From Candidatus Streptomyces philanthi (GTDB lineage Bacteria; Actinomycetota; Actinomycetes; Streptomycetales; Streptomycetaceae), in NCBI GenBank assembly GCA_018114805.1, contig CP073042.1, positions 5,439,501 through 5,503,500 on the forward strand: a stretch of DNA of 64,000 nt, in the 5' to 3' direction. A program made the translations under genes and the position numbers. The notes beneath the pieces were generated by a model. That model was given only the letters and a program-made list of their open reading frames with translations, made no database searches and was not told the origin of the DNA. The first letter of the stretch is position 1, and every line of letters starts with the position of its first letter. Below, piece by piece: positions 9,659 through 18,852 of the stretch.

Positions 9659-10797
9659 GCGGCATCGACGACCTGCCCGTCCGGGACGAACTGCGCGGCA
9701 AGAGCCCCTACGGGGCGCCGCAGCTCGACGTCCCGGTACGGCTGAACACCAACGAGAACCCCTACCCGCTGCCCGACGAGCTGGTGGCCGACATAGCCCG
9801 GCGCGTCGCCGAGGCCGCCCGGAACCTCAACCGCTACCCCGACCGGGACGCGGTCGAGCTGCGCACCGCCCTTGCCGCCTACCTGACCCGCGCCGTCGGC
9901 CACCGGGTGGAGACGGCGGGCGTGTGGGCGGCCAACGGTTCCAACGAGATCCTCCAGCAGCTCCTGCAGACCTTCGGCGGGCCGGGCCGCACCGCCATCG
10001 GCTTCGAGCCCTCGTACTCGATGCACGCCCTGATCGCGCGCGGCACCGGCACCGGCTGGGTCTCCGGGCCCAGGCGCGCGGACTTCACGATCGACGTGGC
10101 CGCGGCCACCGCCGAGATCGCCCGGCTGCGCCCGCACGTGGTCTTCGTCTGCTCGCCGAACAACCCGACCGGCACCGCCGTCGCCGCGGACACCGTGCTC
10201 GCCCTGTACGAGGCGGCGCAGGCCGCGCGCGAGCGGGGCGCCCTGGTGGTCGTCGACGAGGCGTACGGCGAATTCAGCCACCAGCCCTCGCTGCTGCCGC
10301 TGATCGCCGGCCGGCCGCGGCTGGTGCTCAGCCGCACCATGTCGAAGGCGTTTGGCGCGGCCGGGCTGCGCCTGGGCTACCTGGCCGCCGACCCGGCCGT
10401 GGTGGACGCCGTGCAGTTGGTGCGGCTGCCCTACCACCTGTCCGCCGTCACCCAGGCCACCGCGCTGGCCGCCCTCGACCACACCGATACGCTGCTCGGG
10501 TACGTCGAGCAGCTCAAGGCCGAGCGGGACCGACTGGTGACCGAGCTGCGCGCCACCGGCTGCCCGGTCACGGACTCGGACGCCAACTTCGTGCAGTTCG
10601 GCGTCCCCACGGCCCTCACCGGCCGCTGGGGCGATCCGGCCGCCGACTCGCACGGCATGTGGCGGGCGATCCTCGACCACGGCGTGCTGGTGCGCGACAA
10701 CGGCGTGCCGGGCTGGCTGCGGGTGAGCGCCGGGACACCGGCGGAGAACGACGCGTTCCTGAACGCGGTCCGGGTGGTACTGAAGGAGAACGAGTGA
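9655..10797 (+). CDS. hisC: Histidinol-phosphate aminotransferase
   Basis: A 380-aa PLP-dependent class I/II aminotransferase that converts imidazole acetol phosphate to histidinol phosphate. It shows LNTNENPYPLP near the N-terminus, CSPNNPTGT, VVDEAYGEF and SRTMSKAFGAAGLRLGY, which contains the PLP-binding Lys. The start is the GTG inside the hisD stop (GTGA), and the stop overlaps the hisB ATG (TGATG), so translation is coupled on both sides. Confidence 0.96.
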   Translation: MSGIDDLPVRDELRGKSPYGAPQLDVPVRLNTNENPYPLPDELVADIARRVAEAARNLNRYPDRDAVELRTALAAYLTRAVGHRVETAGVWAANGSNEILQQLLQTFGGPGRTAIGFEPSYSMHALIARGTGTGWVSGPRRADFTIDVAAATAEIARLRPHVVFVCSPNNPTGTAVAADTVLALYEAAQAARERGALVVVDEAYGEFSHQPSLLPLIAGRPRLVLSRTMSKAFGAAGLRLGYLAADPAVVDAVQLVRLPYHLSAVTQATALAALDHTDTLLGYVEQLKAERDRLVTELRATGCPVTDSDANFVQFGVPTALTGRWGDPAADSHGMWRAILDHGVLVRDNGVPGWLRVSAGTPAENDAFLNAVRVVLKENE

Positions 10798-11390
10798 TGA
10801 CCCGCGTAGGACGCGTGGAGCGCACCACCAAGGAGACCTCCGTCCTGGTCGAGATCGACCTCGACGGCACCGGGCGGACCGAGCTCTCCACCGGAGTCGG
10901 CTTCTACGACCACATGCTTGACCAGCTCGGCCGGCACGGCCTCTTCGACCTCACCGTCAGCACCGAGGGCGACCTGCACATCGACACCCACCACACGATC
11001 GAGGACACCGCCCTCGCGCTGGGTGCCGCGTTCCGGCAGGCGCTCGGCGACAAGGTCGGCGTCTACCGGTTCGGCAACTGCACGGTCCCCCTCGACGAGT
11101 CGCTGGCCCAGGTGACCGTGGACCTGTCGGGCCGCCCGTACCTGGTGCACACCGAGCCCGAGAACATCGCCCCGATGATCGGCAGCTACGACACGACGAT
11201 GACCCGGCACATCCTGGAGTCCTTCGTCGCGCAGGCCCAGGTGGCGCTGCACGTCCACGTGCCCTACGGGCGCAACGCGCACCACATCGTCGAGTGCCAG
11301 TTCAAGGCGCTGGCCCGGGCGCTGCGGTACGCGAGCGAGCGCGACCCGCGCGCGGCCGGCATCCTGCCCTCCACCAAGGGCGCGCTGTGA
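10797..11390 (+). CDS. hisB: Imidazoleglycerol-phosphate dehydratase
   Basis: A 197-aa monofunctional HisB that dehydrates imidazole glycerol phosphate to imidazole acetol phosphate. Typical metal-binding motifs are GFYDHMLDQLGRH, DTHHTIED and, in the C-terminal half, HHIVECQFKALARAL. There is no fused phosphatase domain, as expected for actinobacteria. The ATG overlaps the hisC stop; a GTG one codon upstream is also possible. Confidence 0.97.
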   Translation: MTRVGRVERTTKETSVLVEIDLDGTGRTELSTGVGFYDHMLDQLGRHGLFDLTVSTEGDLHIDTHHTIEDTALALGAAFRQALGDKVGVYRFGNCTVPLDESLAQVTVDLSGRPYLVHTEPENIAPMIGSYDTTMTRHILESFVAQAQVALHVHVPYGRNAHHIVECQFKALARALRYASERDPRAAGILPSTKGAL

Positions 11391-11467
11391 ACCGCCGCAC
11401 GGCCGCCCCGTACCCGGCGCCGCGCGGCCCCGCGGCCGGCCGTGCCGACCACCCCCGGAAGGAACCT

Positions 11468-11632
11468 GTGAACGGCCTCTCCACCGTCCTCATCGTCGTC
11501 GCGCTCTTCCTGCTCGGCGGCGTCATCTCCTTCGCCAAGCAGGGGATGCCCAAGGGCGTGATCGTGCTGCTCGGCATCAGCGCCGCGTTGTGCCTGGTCG
11601 CTGGCGTCCTGCGGATTGACGGGTTGTACTGA
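11468..11632 (+). CDS. Conserved 54-aa his-operon membrane protein
   Basis: A 54-aa protein starting VNGLSTVLIVVALFLLGG with two hydrophobic segments (residues about 5-22 and 30-48) separated by a basic SFAKQGMPKG turn: a two-helix inner-membrane hairpin. GTG start with GAAGGAA about 5 bases upstream. The stop overlaps the hisH ATG (TGATG). It sits between hisB and hisH as in other Streptomyces his operons. Function unknown; its strict position suggests a link to the operon, but no catalytic motif is visible. Confidence 0.8.
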   Translation: MNGLSTVLIVVALFLLGGVISFAKQGMPKGVIVLLGISAALCLVAGVLRIDGLY

Positions 11633-12276
11633 TGAGTGGACGCAAGCCCTCAGTGGTTGTCTTCGACTACGGCTTCGGCAACGTGCGCTCCGCCGAGCGG
11701 GACCTGGCCCACGTCGGGGCCGACGTGGAGATCACCAGCGACTACGACCGGGCCATGACGGCCGACGGCCTGCTGGTCCCCGGCGTGGGCGCGTTCGCCG
11801 CCTGTATGCGGGGGCTGCGGGCCGCCCGTGGCGACTGGATCGTCGGCCGCCGGCTCGCCGGCTCCCGGCCCGTGCTCGGCATCTGCGTCGGCATGCAGAT
11901 CCTCTTCGAGCGCGGCATCGAGCACGGCGTGGAGACGGAGGGCCTGGACGAGTGGCCGGGTACGGTGGGTCCGCTTGAGGCACCGGTCGTACCGCACATG
12001 GGCTGGAACACGGTCACCCCCGCCGAGGACTCCGCGCTCTTCGCCGGCCTCGACGCGGACGCCCGGTTCTACTTCGTGCACTCCTACGCGGTACGGGGGT
12101 GGTCGCTGGAGGTCGCCAACCCGGCGATGCGCCCGCCCCAGGTCACCTGGGCCACGCACGGCGAGCCGTTCGTCGCGGCCGTCGAGAACGGCCCGCTGCG
12201 CGCCACCCAGTTCCACCCCGAGAAGTCCGGCGACGCCGGAGCACACCTGCTGACCAACTGGCTCGACACCCTCTAG
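11632..12276 (+). CDS. hisH: Imidazole glycerol phosphate synthase, glutaminase subunit
   Basis: A 214-aa class I amidotransferase that provides ammonia from glutamine to HisF. The triad is readable: Cys85 in LGICVGMQ, His195 and Glu197 in QFHPEKSG. VVVFDYGFGNVRS at the N-terminus is the usual HisH start. The ATG overlaps the stop of the small membrane protein. A GC-rich hairpin lies just after the stop. Confidence 0.97.
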   Translation: MSGRKPSVVVFDYGFGNVRSAERDLAHVGADVEITSDYDRAMTADGLLVPGVGAFAACMRGLRAARGDWIVGRRLAGSRPVLGICVGMQILFERGIEHGVETEGLDEWPGTVGPLEAPVVPHMGWNTVTPAEDSALFAGLDADARFYFVHSYAVRGWSLEVANPAMRPPQVTWATHGEPFVAAVENGPLRATQFHPEKSGDAGAHLLTNWLDTL

Positions 12277-12284
12277 GCGCCGCG

Positions 12285-12303
12285 CAGCGGCCCCGTCGGG
12301 GCC
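12285..12303 (+). terminator. Hairpin between hisH and priA
   Basis: GCGGCCCCG-T-CGGGGCCGC is a perfect inverted repeat directly after the hisH stop, with no U-tract. It may attenuate or stabilise the hisDCBH message. priA follows 60 bp later and could have its own weak promoter (a TAGAAA hexamer near 12346). Confidence 0.5.
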
Positions 12304-12362
12304 GCCGTCGGACGTCTTCGACCTTGTCTGTGCACGTCCCTGACTAGAAAGACTGACACCAG

Positions 12363-13088
12363 ATGAGCAAGCTCGAACTCCTCCCCGCTGTCGACGTCCG
12401 CGACGGCCAGGCCGTCCGCCTCGTGCACGGGGAGTCCGGCTCCGAGACCTCCTACGGCGACCCGCTGGCCGCGGCGCTGACCTGGCAGCGGGCGGGGGCC
12501 GAGTGGCTGCATCTGGTCGACCTCGACGCGGCGTTCGGCACCGGCGACAACCGGGCCCAGATCGCCGAGGTCGCCCGGGCCATGGAACTCAAGGTCGAAC
12601 TGTCCGGCTCCATCCGCGACGACGCCTCGCTGGCCGCCGCGCTGGCCACCGGCTGCACCCGGGTCAACCTTGGCACCGCCGCGCTGGAGACCCCGGAGTG
12701 GGTCGCCAAGGTCATCGCCGAGCACGGCGACCGCATCGCCGTCGGCCTCGACGTACGCGGCACCACGCTGCGCGGCCGGGGCTGGACCCGCGACGGCGGC
12801 GACTTGTTCACCACCCTGGCCCGGCTGGACGCCGAGGGCTGCGCCCGCTACGTCGTCACCGACATCTCCAAGGACGGCACGCTCCAGGGCCCGAACTTGC
12901 GGCTCCTGCGGGACGTGTGCGCCGCCACCGACCGGCCCGTCGTCGCCTCCGGCGGCGTCTCCTCCCTTGACGACCTGCGCGCGCTGGCCAGTCTGGTACC
13001 GGAGGGCGTCGAGGGGGCCATCGTCGGCAAGGCGCTCTACGCCAAGGCGTTCACCTTGGAACAGGCGTTGGAGGCCGTGTCCGCATGA
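12363..13088 (+). CDS. priA: Bifunctional ProFAR/PRA isomerase PriA
   Basis: A 241-aa (beta/alpha)8 isomerase that acts as HisA in histidine and as TrpF in tryptophan synthesis. The catalytic aspartates are Asp11 (LLPAVDVRDG) and Asp130 (VGLDVRG). Residues characteristic of dual-specificity PriA are present: Arg19, and the loop RGRGWTRDGG with Trp141 and Arg143. No separate trpF is seen in the window, as expected when PriA serves both routes. The stop overlaps the next ATG (ATGA). Confidence 0.96.
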   Translation: MSKLELLPAVDVRDGQAVRLVHGESGSETSYGDPLAAALTWQRAGAEWLHLVDLDAAFGTGDNRAQIAEVARAMELKVELSGSIRDDASLAAALATGCTRVNLGTAALETPEWVAKVIAEHGDRIAVGLDVRGTTLRGRGWTRDGGDLFTTLARLDAEGCARYVVTDISKDGTLQGPNLRLLRDVCAATDRPVVASGGVSSLDDLRALASLVPEGVEGAIVGKALYAKAFTLEQALEAVSA

Positions 13089-13603
13089 CCATTCCCGAGC
13101 CCGCCCGCCACCAGGGCGCGATCGAACGACATCAGAGCGACAGCCCCTGGGAAGAGACGATCGGCTTCGCCCGTGCCGTGGCGGCCGGGGACCGGGTCCT
13201 CGTCGCCGGGACGATGCCGCTGGTGGACGGCGTGCTCCAGGGCGAGGGCGACCCGTACGAGCAGACCCGGGCTGCCCTGGACAACGCGCTGAGCGCGCTG
13301 GCCGACTTCGGCCTGGACGCCACGTCCGTCCTGCGCACCCGCCTCTACCTCACCCACGCCCGCGACGTGGACGCCGTCGGCCGCGCCCACAAGGAGTTCT
13401 TCGACGCCGCGCGCCCGGCCACCACGCTGGTCGTGGTCTCCGGCTTCGTGGACTCGCGGGTGCTGGTCGAGGTGGAACTGGAGGCGTTCCGCCCCACCGC
13501 GACGCCCCCGGCCGGCCTCGACGGCCCGGTCGGCACGACGCGGACCAGCACCGCGCGAGCCCGTACCACGCAAGCCAGCACCACCGAAGGACGAACCCCA
13601 TGA
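13085..13603 (+). CDS. RidA family (YjgF/YER057c) protein
   Basis: A 172-aa protein with a Rid domain in residues 10-135 (GFARAVAAGDRVLVAGTM, QTRAALDNALSALA, VLRTRLYLTH, ARPATTLVVV, VEVELEAF) and a low-complexity Thr/Ala/Arg tail. RidA proteins hydrolyse reactive enamines/imines. The C-terminal Arg of classical RidA is not obvious here, so the activity may differ. It is coupled to both neighbours (ATGA at each end), placing it inside the his operon between priA and hisF. Confidence 0.88.
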   Translation: MTIPEPARHQGAIERHQSDSPWEETIGFARAVAAGDRVLVAGTMPLVDGVLQGEGDPYEQTRAALDNALSALADFGLDATSVLRTRLYLTHARDVDAVGRAHKEFFDAARPATTLVVVSGFVDSRVLVEVELEAFRPTATPPAGLDGPVGTTRTSTARARTTQASTTEGRTP

Positions 13604-14370
13604 CCCTCGCGGTCCGAGTCATCCCCTGCCTCGACGTGGACAACGGCCGCGTCGTCAAAGGCGTCAACTTCCAGAACCTGCGGGACGCGGGCGACCCGGT
13701 CGAACTGGCCAGGCTCTACGGCGAGCAGGGTGCCGACGAACTCACCTTCCTGGACATCACGGCCTCCTCCAGCGACCGCGAGACCACCTACGACGTGGTC
13801 CGCCGCACCGCCGAACAGGTCTTCATCCCGCTCACCGTCGGCGGCGGCGTCCGCACCCCCGACGACGTGGACAAGCTGCTGCGCGCGGGCGCCGACAAGG
13901 TCGGCGTCAACACCACGGCGATCGCCCGCCCGGAGCTGATCCGCGAGATCGCCGAGCGGTTCGGCCGCCAGGTCCTGGTCCTGTCCGTGGACGCCCGCCG
14001 CTGCCCGCAGGGCACCGAGACCGACTCCGGCTACGAGGTCACCACCCACGGCGGACGCCGCGGCACCGGCCTGGACGCCGTCGCCTGGGCCCACCGGGCG
14101 GCCGAACTCGGCGCCGGCGAGATCCTGTTGAACTCGATGGACGCCGACGGCACGAAGGACGGCTACGACACGGCGATGATCAAGGCCGTCCGCGCGGCGG
14201 TCAGCGTCCCCGTCGTCGCCAGCGGCGGCGCCGGCAAGCTCACCGACTTCCCCCCGGCCATCGCGGCCGGCGCGGACGCGGTCCTGGCCGCCTCCGTCTT
14301 CCACTTCGGCGACCTGTCCATCGGCGAGGTGAAGGACACGCTGCGCGAGGCGGGCCACCCGGTGCGGTAG
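13600..14370 (+). CDS. hisF: Imidazole glycerol phosphate synthase, cyclase subunit
   Basis: The 256-aa (beta/alpha)8 cyclase combines PRFAR with HisH-derived ammonia to give imidazole glycerol phosphate and AICAR. The catalytic pair is Asp12 (PCLDVDNGRVVKG) and Asp131 (LSVDARR). Phosphate-binding loops are GGGVRT and SGGAGK. The ATG overlaps the stop of the Rid gene. It ends the main his operon, with a short GC-rich hairpin after it. Confidence 0.97.
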   Translation: MTLAVRVIPCLDVDNGRVVKGVNFQNLRDAGDPVELARLYGEQGADELTFLDITASSSDRETTYDVVRRTAEQVFIPLTVGGGVRTPDDVDKLLRAGADKVGVNTTAIARPELIREIAERFGRQVLVLSVDARRCPQGTETDSGYEVTTHGGRRGTGLDAVAWAHRAAELGAGEILLNSMDADGTKDGYDTAMIKAVRAAVSVPVVASGGAGKLTDFPPAIAAGADAVLAASVFHFGDLSIGEVKDTLREAGHPVR

Positions 14371-14386
14371 CGCGCCGGGGGCGCGC
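14370..14386 (+). terminator. Hairpin after hisF
   Basis: GCGCGCC-GGG-GGCGCGC begins at the last base of the hisF stop codon. It is short and without a U-run, but sits at the end of the his operon ahead of a convergent gene. Confidence 0.5.
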
Positions 14387-14537
14387 GGGGGCGGGACGCG
14401 GACGCCGCGACGCGACCGGTGGACCGCACGCCCTCGGGGTGTACGCCTGGGAACGGCGCACGGCCCCTCGGCCCGACCCGTCACCTGACCAGCGACGCCC
14501 CCGCCCCGCGCGGCGTACCGGGCGGTCGCCCGCCCGG

Positions 14538-15170
14538 TCACAGCCCCAGCGACGCCTCCCGTGCGCGGGCCACCGCGTCCGCGTCGCCCTCCGTGGTCAC
14601 GCGGGCCACCCGCTGGCGGCCGTAGAGGAAGAGCAGCGCCTCGCCGGGGTCGGCGGTGACGGTGACGACCGGGGTGCCCTTGTGGGCGACGACCGTGCGG
14701 CCGTCGGGGGCGCGCACGACGAGGCCGACCGGGCTCTTGCGGGCCAGTGCCCGTGCCGAGCGTTCGACGCGGCTCCACAGGGCGTCGGAGAAGACCGGGT
14801 CGAGCGAGCGCGGGGTCCAGTTGGGCTGGGCCCGGCGGACGTCCTCGGCGTGCACGTAGAACTCGACGACGTTGGCGGCCTCGTCCACCTGCTTGAGGGC
14901 GAACGGTGAGAGCCGGGGCGGGCCGGTGCGGATGAGCTGGAGCAACTCCTCGTATGGCTTCGCCGCGAACTCGTCCTGCACCCGTGCGAGCCGCGCCGCC
15001 AGGGGCTTGAGCACGATGCCCGCCGCGGCGTCACCGCGACGCTCGCGCACCACCAGGTGGGCGGCCAGGTCGCGGGTGGTCCAGCCCTCGCAGAGGGTGG
15101 GGGCCTGGGGTCCCGCCGCCTCCAACAGGTCGGCGAGCAGCAGTCGTTCACGCTTCGCGTACGTAGACAT
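14538..15170 (-). CDS. TIGR03085 family metal-binding (DinB/maleylpyruvate-isomerase-like) protein
   Basis: A 210-aa protein of the actinobacterial TIGR03085 family, a branch of the mycothiol-dependent DinB/maleylpyruvate isomerase fold. Landmarks are ERLLLADLLEAAGP, LCEGWTTRDLAAHLVVRERR (with the conserved His), the EFYVHAEDVRRAQP motif and a C-terminal beta domain (VVRAPDGRTVVAHKGTP). The substrate is unknown. ATG start at 15170. The frame is intact and convergent with hisF. Confidence 0.85.
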   Translation of the reverse strand: MSTYAKRERLLLADLLEAAGPQAPTLCEGWTTRDLAAHLVVRERRGDAAAGIVLKPLAARLARVQDEFAAKPYEELLQLIRTGPPRLSPFALKQVDEAANVVEFYVHAEDVRRAQPNWTPRSLDPVFSDALWSRVERSARALARKSPVGLVVRAPDGRTVVAHKGTPVVTVTADPGEALLFLYGRQRVARVTTEGDADAVARAREASLGL

Positions 15171-15179
15171 ACCGCCAGC

Positions 15180-16101
15180 CTACGGCCGGCGTCCACAACC
15201 TGCCACGACTGTCGGGCCGAGTGGTACGGCCGCGCCGTCGCACGCGCGCGGCGCGGCCGTACCACCGGCTGTCACTGCGGCGCGGGCCCCTCCGCTGGCC
15301 CGCGGTGTGCTACTTCGGGGCAGCTTCTCCGTCAGCTTGGGGCCGTCCGGAGTGGAGCTGAGCGTCAGGGAGCAGGAGACCTGGTCTTGGCCTCGGATGC
15401 TGTACGTCGGCTGCGACGGGTACAGCGCGTAGTAGTAGGTCTTGGTGGTGGCCGGGATGGTTTTCATCCGGCTCTTGGCGGCGCCCTCGCACAGCGACAG
15501 CGCCTTGGTCTGGATCTCCTTCTCGGTGCTGAAAGTGCCCGTCAGCGTCGCGTTGGAGATCACCTCGCCGTCGTGCGGGCCGCTGCACGAGCGCTTCTCG
15601 ACCTTCTTCACGCTGGTGTCGAGCCCCGGGTGGTCGAAGCAGGTGCCCGGGCTGAGCACGACGTAGGGGACCAGGTCGCTGGCGGTCTCCGCCGGGTCGG
15701 TGGAGGGCTCGGCGCTGGGCGTGTCGGTGCCGCCACCGACCGGGGCGCCCTGGCCCGGGGAGCCGGACGGCTTGGGGATCTCGATCGACGGCATGCCGCT
15801 GGGGACCCGCGCGGCGGTGGCGCTGGGCTGCCCGTCGGTCGGCTTGTTCCCGGCCTTGTCGTCCTTGCTGTCGTCACCGCCGGTCGCGGCGACCGCGAGC
15901 ACCGAGACCACAGCTATGACCGCGGTCTTCGTGTTGTTGCGACGGGGCGGTGGGTACGCGCCGTACCCGCCGGGCGGCATGGGGCCCGCCCATGTGCGGT
16001 GGGCCTCCGGGCTGGGCGGGCGGCCCGAAACCCTGCTGCGGCGGTCCGAAGCCGCTGTGGTTTCCTGGCTGATGAGGGTCGTTCGGCGGCGGAAATGTCA
16101 T
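15180..16101 (-). pseudogene. Proline-rich single-pass membrane protein with a septum-formation-like domain, frameshifted
   Basis: From ATG 16101 the frame encodes a Pro/Gly/Gln-rich cytoplasmic segment (MTFPPPNDPHQPG, FGPPQQGFGPP). It shifts near 15990 into the frame with GYGAYPPPRRNNTK, one membrane segment (AVIAVVSVLAVAA), a Ser/Pro/Thr linker and an extracytoplasmic domain with paired cysteines (GTCFDHPG, RSCSGPHDGEVI, LSLCEGAA, QVSCSLTL). This matches lipoprotein-like Streptomyces proteins with a Septum_form-type domain. The C-terminus may also be shifted: an alternative frame ends right after a Lys-Leu-Pro-Lys-like end at 15310, whereas the present frame runs on to 15180. Confidence 0.6.
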
Positions 16102-16524
16102 AGCGAAAGCATGCCGCATGCGCCACCGCGCATCGCCATCGGGCCGGTCCGGGCGGCAGGGAAGGCCCAGGGTGAGCCCAGAGTGGCACGCAGCGGGGCA
16201 ACTCACCCCGGGGCCGGCGGGCAAGGGGCAGGCGCCGTGGGGCAAGTGAGGGACCGGTGGCCGGAAGTCGACCCATCCTGTGGGGATGTGTCCGGGGCTG
16301 ATGTGGCTGGAACGTGGTCGTCCGCAGGGGGAGGTGTGTGCGCCGGGGAGCCGGTGCGAGGAAGCGGTGGCACGGGAGCTCGCACGCCGAGCCGGCGGGC
16401 GGGGCCGCACGGCTGTCCACGATGCGAGCGGCCGTGCGACCCCACCGGGCCCCACGGCCCGGTGCGCGCCCCGAGCCGGTCAAACGCGCCCGCCCGGACC
16501 CCGTCCGCTGGGCATAATGGGCCC
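16102..16524. other. Gap upstream of hisI
   Basis: 423 bp between the divergent proline-rich membrane protein and hisI. No supported gene: open frames here have no start site signals or family motifs. A CATAAT hexamer at 16513-16518 lies 6 bases before the hisI ATG. Confidence 0.4.
16513..16518 (+). promoter_or_regulatory. -10 element of a probable leaderless hisI promoter
   Basis: CATAAT stands 6 bases before the hisI ATG, and no Shine-Dalgarno lies between. Transcription would start at or next to the A of the start codon. No good -35 hexamer is visible at 16-19 bp spacing, so the assignment is moderate. Confidence 0.45.
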
Positions 16525-16914
16525 ATGCCCAGCCCCGATTCCTCCTCCGGCGCCTCGGCCGACCGTTCCGGCGGCCTCGATCCCGCCGTCGCGGGCCGGC
16601 TCAAGCGCAGCACCGACGGCCTCGTGCCCGCCATCGCCCAGCAGTACGACACCGGCGAGGTGTTGATGCTCGGCTGGATGGACGACGAGGCTCTCCACCG
16701 CACCTTGACCACGGGCCGCTGCACCTACTGGAGCCGAAGCCGGCGGGAGTACTGGGTCAAGGGCGACACCTCCGGACACGTCCAGCACGTCAAGTCCGTG
16801 GCCCTGGACTGCGATGCCGACACCCTGCTGGTCAAGGTGGACCAGGTCGGCGCGGCCTGCCACACCGGCGACCGCACCTGCTTCGACGCGGGCGGCCTGC
16901 CGCTCGGGCAGTAG
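16525..16914 (+). CDS. hisI: Phosphoribosyl-AMP cyclohydrolase
   Basis: A 129-aa monofunctional HisI that opens the ring of phosphoribosyl-AMP (third step of His synthesis). Metal-site motifs are LDCDADTLLVKV (Asp95, Cys96, Asp97, Asp99) and ACHTGDRTCF (Cys112, Cys119). WSRSRREYWVKGDTSG is the usual substrate loop. It stands apart from the main his operon, just ahead of trpE, as in other Streptomyces. The start is probably leaderless. Confidence 0.95.
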   Translation: MPSPDSSSGASADRSGGLDPAVAGRLKRSTDGLVPAIAQQYDTGEVLMLGWMDDEALHRTLTTGRCTYWSRSRREYWVKGDTSGHVQHVKSVALDCDADTLLVKVDQVGAACHTGDRTCFDAGGLPLGQ

Positions 16915-17127
16915 GCTCCGCTGCCGAGGCGACCACCGGCTTCCTGCGCGGAACGCCGGACGTCGAACAGGCACGGTCACCGGCCAGAGCCCCGGCCGTG
17001 GCATCGGGGCGAGGCCCGGTGGCGGCCTCACCCCCCACGCGAGAGCGGGGCCGGTCCGGGCGAGACCCGGGGCCGGCCGCGGACCACCACGACAGTTGAT
17101 GCGTATGACACGACGGGCGATGCGGGT

Positions 17128-18726
17128 ATGACGGACGCGACGGGCACCATGGACCACGAGACCTTCCGGAAGTTGGCGGCGGACCGCCGCGTCATCCCCG
17201 TCAGCCGCAGGCTGCTGGCGGACGGCGACACTCCGGTCGGCCTCTACCGCAAGCTGGCGGGCTTCCCCGACGAGGCCGCCGGCGCCTCCTCCGACGGGGC
17301 GGACCGCGCCGACGAGGCGGGCTGGGTCGGCCGCCCCGGCACCTTCCTCCTGGAGTCCGCGGAGAACGGCCGCTCCTGGTCCCGCTACTCCTTCATCGGC
17401 GTGCGCAGCGCCGCCACGCTGACCGAGCGCGACGGCCAGGCGCACTGGCTCGGCGCCCCGCCGGTCGGCGTGCCCACCGACGGCGACCCGCTGGCCGCCC
17501 TGCGCGCCACCGTCGAGGCCCTGCACACGCCCCGTGACCTGGGCGGACTCACCCACCTGCCGCCGTTCACCGGCGGCATGGTCGGCTACCTCGGCTACGA
17601 CATCGTGCGCCGGCTGGAGAAGATCGGCGACTCCGGCCGGGACGACCTGCGCCTGCCCGAGCTGACGATGCTGCTCACCTCGGACCTCGCCGTGCTCGAC
17701 CACTGGGACGGCACGGTGCTCCTGATCGCCAACGCGATCAACCACAACGACCTGGCCACCGGCGTCGACGAGGCGTACGATGACGCCGTCGCCCGGCTCG
17801 ACGCGATGACCGCCGACCTGGCCCGCTCGGTGCCCACCAGCCCCACCGTGCTGCCGGCCGCCGAACTGCCGGAGTTCACCGCGCTGTGGGGCGGCGAGGC
17901 GTACATGGACGTGGTGCGCGACATCAAGGAGCGCGTCCACGCCGGCGAGGCGTTTCAAGTGGTGCCCTCGCAGCGGTTCGAGACGCCCTGCCGGGCCAGC
18001 GCGCTCGACGTGTACCGGGTGCTGCGGGCCACCAACCCGAGCCCGTACACGTACCTTTTCCGCTTCCCCGACGCGAACGGCACCGGAGCCTTCGACGTCG
18101 TGGGCTCCAGCCCGGAGGCGCTGGTCAAGGTCGAGGACGGGTACGCGATGCTGCACCCGATCGCGGGGACCCGGCCGCGCGGGGCGACGCCGCAGGAGGA
18201 CGCCGCGCTCGCCGAGGAACTGCTGGCCGACCCCAAGGAGCGGGCCGAGCACCTGATGCTCGTCGACCTCGGGCGCAACGACCTGGGCCGGGTGTGCGAA
18301 CCGGGCAGCGTGGAGGTCGTGGACTTCATGTCGATCGAGCGCTACAGCCACGTCATGCACATCGTGTCCACCGTCACCGGAACCCTGGCGCCCGGCCGCA
18401 CCGCCTTCGACGTGCTCACCGCCTGCTTCCCCGCCGGCACCCTCTCCGGCGCGCCCAAGCCACAGGCCATGCAGATCATCGAGGAACTCGAACCCACCCG
18501 GCGCGGCCTGTACGGCGGCTGCGTCGGCTACCTCGACTTCGCCGGCGACTCGGACACCGCCATCGCCATCCGCACGGCCCTGCTCCGCGACGGCCGGGCC
18601 TACGTGCAGGCGGGCGCGGGCGTCGTCGCCGACTCCGATCCGGCGGCCGAGAACGCCGAGTGCCGCAACAAGGCGGCGGCCGTGCTGCGCGCCGTCAGCA
18701 CGGCGGGCCGGCTGCGGCGGGCGTGA
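17128..18726 (+). CDS. trpE: Anthranilate synthase component I
   Basis: A 532-aa TrpE that makes anthranilate from chorismate, using ammonia from a TrpG encoded elsewhere. The N-terminal regulatory half has FLLESAENGRSWSRYSFIG, where the LLES segment binds the feedback inhibitor Trp. The chorismate-binding half has HPIAGTRPRG, LVDLGRNDLGRV, FPAGTLSGAPKPQAM and QAGAGVVADSDP. A 10-codon open frame from 17099 overlaps the start but contains no Trp codon, so it is not a Trp attenuator leader. Confidence 0.97.
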   Translation: MTDATGTMDHETFRKLAADRRVIPVSRRLLADGDTPVGLYRKLAGFPDEAAGASSDGADRADEAGWVGRPGTFLLESAENGRSWSRYSFIGVRSAATLTERDGQAHWLGAPPVGVPTDGDPLAALRATVEALHTPRDLGGLTHLPPFTGGMVGYLGYDIVRRLEKIGDSGRDDLRLPELTMLLTSDLAVLDHWDGTVLLIANAINHNDLATGVDEAYDDAVARLDAMTADLARSVPTSPTVLPAAELPEFTALWGGEAYMDVVRDIKERVHAGEAFQVVPSQRFETPCRASALDVYRVLRATNPSPYTYLFRFPDANGTGAFDVVGSSPEALVKVEDGYAMLHPIAGTRPRGATPQEDAALAEELLADPKERAEHLMLVDLGRNDLGRVCEPGSVEVVDFMSIERYSHVMHIVSTVTGTLAPGRTAFDVLTACFPAGTLSGAPKPQAMQIIEELEPTRRGLYGGCVGYLDFAGDSDTAIAIRTALLRDGRAYVQAGAGVVADSDPAAENAECRNKAAAVLRAVSTAGRLRRA

Positions 18727-18852
18727 GCGGGCCGGCCACCCCCGCCGCCCACGAGCCCGACACGGCGGCGCGCGCCCGGGTGAGCGAGCTCGGCCACCCC
18801 CGCGCGACCTCCTGCACCACCCGGTACCTCCTGCACCACCCGGTGAGGGATA

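Noticed and set aside
17099..17131. Trp leader peptide and attenuator in front of trpE
   Set aside because: The 10-codon frame contains no Trp codon, and no convincing alternative stem-loops with a terminator are visible.
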